From the NCBI GenBank assembly GCA_001414345.1, contig LLCB01000043.1, forward strand, positions 62,001-126,000: DNA of 64,000 nt, given 5' to 3'. Under the pieces are notes generated by a model. It was not told the DNA's origin and ran no database searches. It saw nothing but the letters and a program-made list of their open reading frames with translations. Numbering within the stretch: position 1 is the stretch's first letter; the number at the start of each line of letters is the position of its first letter. The translations under genes and the position numbers were made by a program. Positions 25,330 to 34,716 of this stretch are shown one piece after another. Origin of the DNA: Hymenoscyphus infarciens (lineage: Eukaryota; Ascomycota; Leotiomycetes; Helotiales; Helotiaceae).

Positions 25330-26651
25330 TTAAACATATTCATGCTCAAACCAATCGTGACCCAGCAAAGCCTTCGCTGGCTCCCGTTTCTCAGGATCAA
25401 CAGTCATAAGTGCCCGTATAAATTCCACAAACTTGCTCCTCTCATCTTCAGGCATATTTCCAAATCTAACCTCCAACCCAACTGAGAGTGACAATCGTGG
25501 ATTGAGAATCGTTCCCTCGTCATTGAAGACTGCCTTGACTATCTCCTGGTTTCCTGAATCCAACAGGCTTTTTGGAAATGGCCCTAACAAAGTCGCAATT
25601 TCCTCGAGATGTTGTTCCGTAGTGTATTTCCCCTTGGTAGATACCCCGGAAAACGTTCGCTGTGCGTAAAGGAGTTCCGGCACCAGAGCTCCCAAGTTCC
25701 ATATATCAACAGCAGTACTCCAAGGTGCTTCAAGAATGACTTCTGGGGAACGAAGGAGCACCGGTTGAATATATTCAGTGAGATGCTTGTCCACCCAGCT
25801 TGCTACACCCCAGTCTACCAAGGCAACAGGGACCTCTTTCAAATTATAATTTTCGTCGTCAGGGAAGTAGAAATCCCTCAGGCTTTGAGTTGGTACAATA
25901 GGTGAGCTAGACCCTTGAGAATCGGGACTCGTAGCTGGTTCACTGGTTTCCAGCCATTTTTCAATCAAGGACTCATCCGGGATTTGCATCATGATGTTGC
26001 TTGGTTGAATATCTACCCAGTGTGGGTTAGCAGATTTCAGCTGCATAAGTTCTCTCGTCAACTTACCAGTGTGGATTACACCACATGAGTGCGCATAGTC
26101 CAATGCTTGCATTAGCTGGTACGTGTATAGCTGAACCAAAGGAGCGGGAATTAATCGGTTTTCAAACCAGTTCGCAAAGCTAGAAAGGCTTTCCCCCATG
26201 ACTTTCATTATAAGACATACGTGGGTTCCGTTCGGTCCTTCGTGACGAAAGGAATCTTGGAGGGTGGAAATATGTCGATACCCATCATGTCCAGAGTTGC
26301 TTGCAGTCAAACGTTGCATGATTTCAAGCTCGAAAATATCTGTCCCGGCACCATAGCACTCGGCACTGAGGACCTTCATAGCCCAGAGCTTCCTGTCACT
26401 GTTATATCATTAGACTCTGGAGAATTAACTGTATGAGAGCTCTTGACCAAACTGACTCACTCTTGATTTTTGACCAACCATACTGTTGAGTATCTTCCGT
26501 ACCCAAGCTTTCGAAGCACCTCGTACTTCGAATTGTACACCTCGCCTAGACGCACAGGGTGGAATCCGCCAGGAAAATATCGAGCATCGCCTTCTTCAAA
26601 TTCCTTGTCCTTGGGGGATTCTTTTAGGATGGGAACAGCGTCGGTAGACAT
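25330..26651 (-). CDS. SRPK-like serine/threonine protein kinase
   Basis: Exons 26651-26461, 26392-26067 and 26012-25330 give 400 codons (399 residues). Intron 2 (54 bp, GTAAGT, branch GCTAAC, acceptor TAG) keeps the frame open, so it looks coding, but its removal restores a catalytic loop HTDIQPSN. The N-terminus has the SRPK signature HPVRLGEVYNSKYEVLRKLG with glycine loop GYGRYSTVWL; KLWAMKVL supplies the ATP-binding Lys. The metal-binding motif is VDWG (SRPK proteins usually have DLG), followed by SPE in place of APE. In the catalytic loop the usual Lys is Gln while Asp and Asn remain. SRPKs phosphorylate SR splicing factors; filamentous fungi carry many divergent members, so the substrate here is unknown. 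Confidence 0.9.
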
Positions 26652-27380
26652 GGTTTCGTGGTGACAGAAACAAACCCGTCTCGAAAAAAAGCGTTCAGGC
26701 AGAGGCTTTTTCTTGGCGGCGCCTGTTTGGGATCCGCGACAAATCCTCAGTGCTTATATTCAAATAAGATAATTCCCGCACGTTACCAACCGACGTAAGG
26801 TGTGCATCCCTTTGAAGAATTTCAAGAGTACACTATTTCTACTCTGTTCCCCCGAGCGATCAATCCAAGCTGCATCGGTCTTATGGTCACCGATATTTAC
26901 CCGGAACCTCCCTTGACTTTCTTTCTACCAAGGCAATGAAACCGGTCAACCGGTCAACCGGTCAAATTTGCTTGTTCCTTAGGCTTACAGATTTACTCTC
27001 ACTAAGTGGAAACTTTTGAGCTGGTTTTCATTTTATACGACCGTTTTGACGACTTCGGAGGGTTGTGCTAGAACTTCTCTGGCCAGACGGCTAGAAATTT
27101 TAGCGCCGCCTGGAGGCCCCATGTCTCGAGAGCATGTTCTAAGATTCATGCTCTTGACCTTCCGATGCCGTTGGAGCAAAAGAGCTTCCATTTAATAAGC
27201 GAGGCAACATCCAAAAACATTATACTGTATAAAGAATACTAAAGTCAAGATTAAACTTCTGATTCTAGATATAAAGGCAAAAGAAGTTCGGAACTATATA
27301 AATTCTCAACGGCTTCCCTTCTCTGAAAACTATCAGCAGTTCTAATTTCAGTTTAGTTCATTTCAGTTTATTTCCTTTTA
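26652..27380. other. Kinase upstream region
   Basis: No gene is seen. A 9-bp tandem CCGGTCAAC repeat (about 26941-26966) is present. The stretch ends at the TA target site of a MITE. Confidence 0.55.
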
Positions 27381-27881
27381 CAGTGAGTTGCGAGTTAAGC
27401 TTGAATTTGCTCACTTTTTTTATAATCCGAGCTCTTTTTTTCTCCCTCTTTTCTTTAGAAGATAGAAAATAAAAGTACTCTAAAAAGAGACGAGGCCTAG
27501 CTAGAAAGAAGCGCTATATATAATTATCTCTCTTCTATATTACTTATTAATTTAAAGTAAGTATAACAAAAGTAAACTAAAAAATAGCTAATTTTTAAAA
27601 AAACCCCTTTTTTTTAAAATTCACTACTAGGTCGATAAGGTATGCTAAGACCTTATAAAAATTAAGACAGATATAAACTTGTCTGTTTTTGTTATCTAAA
27701 GTTTATAGAGTAATAGAGGACATATAGAGAACTTGTTTTCTATTATCTAGAGTATACTAACATATGTTATTATTAATAAATAGGTAAAGAGTGCCTAAAA
27801 AGGGGGGAAATCAAGGAATCTTTTAAAAAGCTCGGATTACAAAAAAAGTGGGCAAATTCAAGCTTAACTCGCAACTCACTG
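27381..27881 (+). mobile_element. Tc1/mariner-type MITE, copy 1 (501 bp)
   Basis: Terminal inverted repeats of about 50 bp begin CAGTGAGTTGCGAGTTAAGC and run through GAATTTGC and TAATCCGAGC. TA flanks both ends (27379-27380, 27882-27883), the target duplication typical of Tc1/mariner transposons. The interior is AT-rich without coding capacity. A second copy in opposite orientation lies at 52649-53176. Confidence 0.85.
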
Positions 27882-28937
27882 TATTTCATTCCTATCCCAA
27901 ACTCAGTTCAACCACACTTCACGTCCTGACACTTTTATTTCCCTTTATATCTCTCCTCACTATTCGTACTTAAAAAATGCCATCATCAACCAGCTGTATT
28001 TCTGTCAGCATTGCTCAAAAGAGAACAAGAACCCCCTTCATAGATGGCGAAGTCAACAAACTGTTGAAAACGGCAAACTTGGAAATCGACCCGTAGACGC
28101 TGCCTTCGTCCAATCTGTTCCGTACACAAACTTTCGACTCCTATCCGCTTCGGAACCTCGATGCTTGCTCACCGCGCCTACAAATTTCTAAAACTCCCAA
28201 AACAAGCAAGAACGACCCCCTAATCTATACATTGGAACCTTTTGAGGCTTCTTAAAGGGCCAAAGGGGACCAAAAGCTGGATCTGTATTTTTTTAATATT
28301 TTCTTTTATGAAAGAAACATTTTTGTCAAGCAATTCGGTGTGGGACTCATTATTCTGCGAATACCTAAGTTAATCGTATGAAGCGGCCAAAGATGATTGA
28401 TTGTTCGTGAGGCTCTAGAAGAATTAGGAAATTGGTTCCTTGATTCTCTGAAAAGCTTTTGGACAATTTTGTAATTGTTCGAGATAGACTCGAGTAAAGC
28501 GACAATTTGATTCTTCTAACCCTTCTCGGACCATAAGTTTGAAGTGTACTGGAGGGGAATCCTCTTACTTTTTCCGCCACTTCGAACTCCCGGGTTCCCG
28601 CTTCAATGAATATACTTGCTAGTCGCTCTTGCCAAAACGAGCAATCACGGCCATCTAGTGCTTCGGGGTTGGGCATGTGGCGAGGGTGTGGTTGAAAAGG
28701 GAGCAACGGCACTTCGCTCTTGCCTTATTACCAACTCCCTCTCCACATTTTCTCCGACGCCTGTCGCGAAGCCTCTATTCCTCGGTCTGCATCTCCTCAA
28801 TCTCACCATCGCCCACGCCGTGCGCCAAATCTGCTCTATTCGTACCATTGTAAGTATCTTTGCGATCTTTACGAGCCTTTCTGATTCCTTTTTAGCGGGT
28901 ATTCAGTTCGCAGGCCTCCTTCAGAACATCCACCGAC
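27882..28937. other. Upstream region of the 2EXR gene
   Basis: Copy C of the dispersed repeat lies near 28400-28560 (GAAGAATTAGGAAATTGG, CCTTGATTCTC). GTAAGT at 28850 and a later TTTTAG at 28891-28896 could bound a short leader intron just upstream of the ATG. No other gene is seen. Confidence 0.45.
28400..28560 (+). repeat. Dispersed degenerate repeat, copy C
   Basis: The core GAAGAATTAGGAAATTGG then TTCCTTGATTCTC matches copies A and B. The core is itself an imperfect dyad. Boundaries are approximate. Confidence 0.45.
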
Positions 28938-29825
28938 ATGCCTCAAACTAGGGCACAAGCCCGAAAGAACGCTACGGCTGGAGATGCTGCTGGAATTGTA
29001 GGCTTCTCGAAACTACCGATCGAGATTCGCCTTGAGATATGGAGACTTGCGTGCATGGAGCCCCGAGTTATTGCTGTATGGGGAAGATTTGTTTTCTTTG
29101 AAGGGGAGCTTGAGATGTGGGAAGACGCCGAAACACTCGAAGCACATGGTGAATTCCGAGGAAAGCTCCAAGTTCAGCGTATGAGCCCACCTACCGTACT
29201 TCATATCTCGCGAGAAGCACGCGAAGTAGGCCTCATGCACTACACGCTCGGGTTCGGCAACCGCGAAGGCGACGACTATCAGGTGAACGAGAAAGGCGTC
29301 CACCAACCCTTCTTCTACATCAATTGGGATGTCGATATCCTTTTCCCCACCACAGATGACGCAGCCGATGGGCTTGTCCACCATCTCCCATGCTCGCCTT
29401 ATCGTGTGGCGGTTGATGCGGCCCACAAAGACAACCTTAACAACTTGCGCCCATTATTGGAGTACGATTACACCCTCCGGGATCTAGGCGAAATCCTTGT
29501 ATTTCGAACAATGGGAGATGTAGTAGATATGGAAGCTATCAGCCAAAGAGTCAAAAACGCCCAACCGATTGAATGCCAATTCCTGCTTCCCGAGAAGCTA
29601 GAACAGTCGGGTCAAATATCTGAGATTGGAACTTTGGAGTCGCAGGAGTTCATAGCATTTAGCGAGGCAATGAAAGACCAGATTCGGGAGTTCAAAGCAT
29701 TTAGCGAAGCAATGAAAGGCGAGAGTCGGGAGAAAATGGACGGAGATCCCGATGAATCGGACTGTTCGGATTATGGTTCACCTCCCAAAATAACTTTTGG
29801 GATGATGAAAATCAAAACATTGTAA
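28938..29825 (+). CDS. 2EXR domain-containing protein
   Basis: A single exon of 295 residues. Residues 22-40 read FSKLPIEIRLEIWRLACM, the opening of the fungal 2EXR (EXR-repeat) domain, which resembles a degenerate F-box. The PPTVLHISREARE block about 60 residues later is the second hallmark of the family. The C-terminus has two near-identical short repeats (EFIAFSEAMK and EFKAFSEAMK) and an acidic tail. These proteins are lineage-expanded in fungi and have no established function. The ATG chosen is the first in frame and sits just upstream of the domain. Confidence 0.85.
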   Translation: MPQTRAQARKNATAGDAAGIVGFSKLPIEIRLEIWRLACMEPRVIAVWGRFVFFEGELEMWEDAETLEAHGEFRGKLQVQRMSPPTVLHISREAREVGLMHYTLGFGNREGDDYQVNEKGVHQPFFYINWDVDILFPTTDDAADGLVHHLPCSPYRVAVDAAHKDNLNNLRPLLEYDYTLRDLGEILVFRTMGDVVDMEAISQRVKNAQPIECQFLLPEKLEQSGQISEIGTLESQEFIAFSEAMKDQIREFKAFSEAMKGESREKMDGDPDESDCSDYGSPPKITFGMMKIKTL

Positions 29826-30501
29826 ATAAGCCGGCAGAAGAGAACGTAGGAAAAAGATGGAGAAAATTGCTTGGGGTTTTTGCGAGACTTATTAATCATC
29901 AAATTCATGACTGTGTTTCCCTGCCGCTTTCGCTTCTTAAATTGTCCCAAAACCTTTTGAAGAATAAAGTTGATATAGATCTAATTGTTCGCATCTTTCA
30001 GAAAAATTAGAGTGATTTTCCAAGTCTTGGTCGAACAATCGCGAAATTGACCACTCATATTACTACTTTCTAGTTTTAAAAGGTGATTCTGCTAAGTTAA
30101 TTTAAGAAATTATGCTTTCGACGGTGTTTAGGACAATAAAGTTTCTGGTGCTTGACTACATAGAGTATTATATACTTATCTGGTTAACAATTATTTAATT
30201 TAAATATTCTAGAAAGTCTAGAATAATTAAGTTAGCTAAACAGAGTATAGAGATTCACTAATAGCGAGTTTAGAGTATCCCTAGACTTAATTAATCAATG
30301 TGCGGAAGAAGCATGTCAACTCTCTCCTTCAACGTAATTTGTTTGTCTTACTAATATGAAATCGAGGGCCAGAGCACAATGACCCGGCATCTTACCACAG
30401 TACCAATTCCGCAACCACATAATGCAAATTGAACTTCTGGAATAAACCATGGCATCTTATAATACAAAATTAGACTTGTCAAAAAGCTCATATATATACA
30501 C
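29826..30501. other. Convergent intergenic region
   Basis: 3' flanks of the 2EXR gene (+) and the rhodopsin-domain gene (-). AT-rich; no gene or clear repeat recognised. Confidence 0.5.
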
Positions 30502-31895
30502 CTAAATCCTATCCTCCTGAACAACAACATTATCCTGTCTCAATATCCTCCCACCTGGTATCTTGCCTCCGAAATTATCCGATATTCCCCTTTCAATACG
30601 AGTCGTAAGACGAGAACTAGATTGTCCATAAATATCCCGATTAGGCATCTCATAACTCCAGGTATTTGATTCCAGGATCTCGGCTCCTCGCTTGTGGGAT
30701 CTGGTTGAGGTGAGGGAAATTCTGGTTTCTTGGATTTCGCCTTTTAGGAGGGGCGTAAGTGTGGGGAGGGAGGCGGCGATTATTCCCACGCCGGCTTCGA
30801 CGTAGCCCCATACCATCATATTTGTTCCCTCGCCTGGAAGTTCGGGTTAGAGGAAGTATTTTTGAATAATAATTCTTGCCTACCTAGGATGTCACGAAGA
30901 GCTGAAGTATTTTCTGCTTGAAAGTTAGTAAACCAGTTCTTGCCGCAATTGGAAATGGGATCTTTCTGTAATTGTCATTGACGATATATACAATACGGAC
31001 GCAAGCTGCTGCTGCAGACCTACAAATCCCATCAGTAAAGAGGAATATTCAATGTGTGGAATCTTTGCACGTACAAATAACCCAACAGGAAAACAATCAT
31101 CATCCCAGTCTTTTGCACAAGAGACATGTGGAGCTTCCAAAGTATTGGAATGGGAATGATAAGTACCAATAATCCTGTAGCAACATCTGAGACTGCTTGA
31201 GCAAGTTGGATATGCTTATATGAACCGCAATGCTTTGCGGCGGTATTGGAGCCAGCCCAAAGCCAGGCCGGATTATTTCCACATTGGAACAAAGTCGCGA
31301 AGAAGAATGCGACTGTCCACGCGACGACCAGTGCAATGGCTGAGAGTGATATGATCTCGAACTTGTTGCTGTGAAGTATCCGTCGAAAGAGAAATAGTAC
31401 ACTCAATTTCAAAGTACCGTAGACTATGGTTGACAGTACTTGAGAAATAAAGGCAAGCTTGATCAATCAGCGAGAAATGCAAAGCCGGGGTGTCATGTGT
31501 ACTGACCTTGTATATCTCTATCTCATGCTGAGTCAATTCAACATGAACGTCAATTGGATCACGTAACGTATGTGTGCCTACAGTTCCTCTGGCCGTAGCT
31601 AGGACACAATTAACCTCCTGTCTGGACAGAGGTCGACACAGGTGACTGACCAACAATAAGAATGATAGCAAGAGCCCACACGAATAACTGAAAGCTATGT
31701 TAGACAATTTTGCCTTCCCAGCGTGTGCATATACAGGGAACATACCAAAGATACAGAAATAGAAAGATCATCAAGTCCAAGATATGACCTCTTTATCCTT
31801 CGAAGGCTCAGCCGCAGGCCAACGATCGCAGTCGAAGCAACAAGCAACACAGCAGCAACGACAAAGGCTCCGACTTGAGTCGGAGAGTCACTCAT
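30502..31895 (-). CDS. Rhodopsin-domain (PTH11-like) membrane protein, apparent frameshift
   Basis: Exons 31895-31746, 31687-31651, 31598-31507, 31457-31075, 31019-30884 and 30833-30502 follow canonical GT-AG introns of 49-58 bp. Together they describe a seven-helix fungal rhodopsin-domain protein: the first helix is AFVVAAVLLVASTAIV, then LAFISQVLSTIVYGTLKLSVL with FLFRRIL, the FQCGN motif after the fourth helix, DVATGLLVLIIPIPILWKL, and a last helix with VGIIAASLPTLTPLL. Exon 5 changes frame at the AAA run at 30963-30965: NDNYRK is read in one frame and DPISNCGKNW in the next, and the exon 6 phase needs one extra base. With that base the protein would be about 376 residues. The start at MSDSPT is preferred over an in-frame ATG at 31937. 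The ligand is unknown. Confidence 0.75.
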
Positions 31896-32513
31896 TATTG
31901 AAATACTGCAGTATCGGAACACAATCGACGTCAACACGCGACTGACAATGTAAAGGGAGAAAAAGCATCTGGATAGACACAGATAGAAGACGAGTGTTGG
32001 TGGGGCTGAAGAACCAGGGTTGCACCATCGTCATGTTGTGTTACACCAACTTGTAAGATATTTATGGACTCCGGAGGTCGAGGTCGCATGGCAACTCTCG
32101 TGCAACATGATTTGTCCGGTTGAATAGGTTCTTGGTTTGCGGCTGATGGCGTCTCCATTTTTCCCAATTAGCCCATGCAGTCAGCAGCTCAATGGGGCAA
32201 GTAAAAGATTGAACTCGGACGTCTAACCATACGTTGCAGATAAGCAAACAACCCAATTGCTTAAGAGCAAGGAGAAAGGACCACGTTGGACGTGAGCGAT
32301 ATTTGGTAGTGGTGGAATTTGAAGAGGGTTTGAGGTTATGGAGCGACTAAGCGACAGAAAATGTGGCTGAAACACTTTATTATCACGTGTGTGGCTGGTT
32401 CCATACCCTCAATGACCTATTTATTTTTCAAGGTTTTCGCAATATCTTCATAAAGCTTGACCGGTTCTCTCATTACAGTCCTTTTTAATTCCACGATCTT
32501 GTATTTCGTCTCT
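31896..32513. other. Promoter of the rhodopsin-domain gene and 3' flank of the esterase
   Basis: About 620 bp with no supported gene; the short open frames are not convincing. Confidence 0.5.
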
Positions 32514-33815
32514 TTATATGCACTGTATTCGATATTAGAACGCGTCCGCGGACCAAGGACGTCTTTTTGGGAACTTACCTGAGAGTAGAAGTCATTCACG
32601 TAGTTACAAGTTGAACCTGCAACACAAGTGCCCGACCCAGACCAGGTTGAACCTCCACTGTATACACTCAGTCTCATCTCAACACTAAAAATTGGAAGAA
32701 GCCACTCACCACTGGCTCCACTTTGGAAGCGTTCCTCCGGGTGTCCAAGTCGTCGTTGGAGCAATGCTAGTAGTCGCAGGTGAAGTTGTTGAAGTCACCA
32801 GCGTCGTCGTCGTAGGTGTCGTTCCACCTCCGGGGAATTGTGATCCGGTAATCCCAAACCAGTTCAATACATCACCTTCTCGAACCGGAACTGTATGGCC
32901 AACGTTCAAAGCACTGTAAGCGACATATTGGTTCCCATCGCCATAAATCATCTGGGTATACCCCGAAAGTGGTGTGTTGGTGTTGTTCTTGACGAAAGAG
33001 ATACCAAAGACATTGGACCCTGCGGATGTTAGTTCCCCTGCCGGTTTAGATAGAAAACTGCTAACTTACATTGCTTGTTTGCTTCAACCAAGTTTTGGTA
33101 ATAAAGCGTCGTATCCGCCGTCCCATGCCATTCTTGCAATCTTGGTCTCGTTCCGGTATATCCAGGAGATCCAGCTCTGACTTGATCACCCCAAGCCTGT
33201 GCAGTCTTATAAAGTGTCCCAGTAGCACATTGAGTACTCCATGCAGAAGTGCCAGCGAAGCATCCGTACGGAACACCAGAAAACGAAGCACCAGCAACGA
33301 AAAGATCAGGATATGCACCAGCAAGGACATTCGTCATCATAGCCCCTGAATTCGTTAGCTACCGACACAAAACTCGCTTCGAGAAATTTACCTGAAGACG
33401 TCCCAGTCATGAAAACCTTGCGGGTGTCGATACCATAAGTTGATATCGCATATCGAGCGGCATTCGCAATTCCCAACGAGTCTCCCCCTGCATTATGCGT
33501 CAAAGTTTCGGTACTATGGACATCCCAGCATCCACCACTGGTTGGTGCATTCGGGTATATGACGATAAATCCATACGTCTCTGCAAGAGTTGCATATTGG
33601 GTTCCTGAATAATATGCTTGTGCAGTTCCACTGCAATAGTGCATTGCCACTATGAGCGCCGGTTTGGCTGCAAGCTTTGCCGGAATACAGATGTAAAAGG
33701 TCACTCCGGTCGGGTTGGAGCCAATATTTGCTGTTATTTGTTGAAGTGTACATGCCAACGAACTTGTGGCAAGAGCCAACGCCAAGAAGACCCGAGAGAA
33801 GATTGAAAACAGCAT
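32514..33815 (-). CDS. Secreted CE1 acetylxylan/feruloyl esterase with CBM1
   Basis: Exons 33815-33392, 33345-33070, 33019-32710, 32657-32579 and 32522-32514 sum to 366 codons (365 residues). Residues 1-21 are a signal peptide (LFSIFSRVFLALALATSSLA). The nucleophile motif is GTSSG (Ser about 140), completed across intron 1. WHGTADTT supplies the acid region, and GHTVP followed by LNWFGI the catalytic His, as in fungal acetylxylan esterases of CAZy family CE1. A Thr/Pro/Ser linker follows, then a C-terminal cellulose-binding CBM1: WSQCGG, TWSGSGTCV, CNYVNDFYSQCI. The protein would be secreted to de-esterify xylan while bound to cellulose. The last coding exon is only 9 nt. Substrate choice (acetyl or feruloyl) cannot be settled from sequence. 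Confidence 0.9.
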
Positions 33816-34716
33816 ATTTGGGTTTATTTTTGTCGACGAAACTCTTCAAGCTCCTTATTTCAAAGACGCAGAAAACTGATTTATATCCTCCCATACTCGC
33901 TCTCTTTCAATCGACTCTACCTCAGAACTCACATCGCTAAGTCCCCCTCCGCATCCAAAATAGGCACGCCCGACGAAGTCTTCAATTTCCAGGGCACCAT
34001 TTTAACATCATCATTCGGAGGAATCACAGGTACACCACCACGAACAAAAACCCCAAAACCAGGAGGCTCCCATTTTAGACCCGGAAATAAGTTTCTCCAA
34101 CCTCCCAATCGACCCCCTCGAAAGACGAGGATAATTACCAAACCCACAAATCTTGACTTCAGCCGCCTCGGCAACCGCAAGTCGATTTAGCCTCACCAGC
34201 TTCGTCGACCCGACACGCAACTTTCATTTGAGGATACGATTTTACTCGGATCTTCAAGCCGAAAACGTGTTGAGAGTTGTTACCCCGCTGTTGATGCATG
34301 TTTATCATGTCAAGTATAGCTCCCCGGACAGTTAGTTCCGAGTTTTTGGCGGCGAGGTTTGGTCTGATACTTGATTTTGTCTTCAGTGGGATACTTCTTT
34401 GCGGGTTATTGGGGTTATTTTTGGTTTATGGAAAGTTCCAGAAGTCACGGTTTTTAGCCATGCGATCCATGCATTTCCTTTCGAAGAGTTAGAGGGGGCG
34501 AAAGTGTCTTGTGAGCTATTATCACAGCCACGAGTTCCCGTAACACCTTGTGGATGAATCGAGTGCACTTGAGAGTGCTTCCAAATTTTATGGACTTGCT
34601 ACACTAGAGTTTAATGAGCAGTCACCTGAAATTTGGGGAACACTCATTTGAATGTTAGCGGAGGAAACCCTTTTTCATTAGCCTATAGCAAACACATAGT
34701 TATTTAGATATTTACC
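33816..34716. other. Esterase promoter and NLR 3' flank
   Basis: A TATA-like TATAAATC (minus strand, about 33878-33885) lies roughly 65 nt before the esterase ATG. Frames on both strands at 33,929-34,335 look mildly protein-like (Pro/Gly-rich) but no start, domain or splice join could be fixed; a gene relic is possible. Confidence 0.4.
33878..33885 (-). promoter_or_regulatory. Candidate TATA box of the esterase gene
   Basis: TATAAATC on the minus strand about 65 nt upstream of the start codon. Position and sequence fit a fungal TATA element; nothing else supports it. Confidence 0.35.

Noticed and set aside
33929..34335. Mutually antisense frames with protein-like stretches downstream of the NLR
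   Set aside because: Neither strand gives a complete gene with start and splice sites; kept only as a possible relic.
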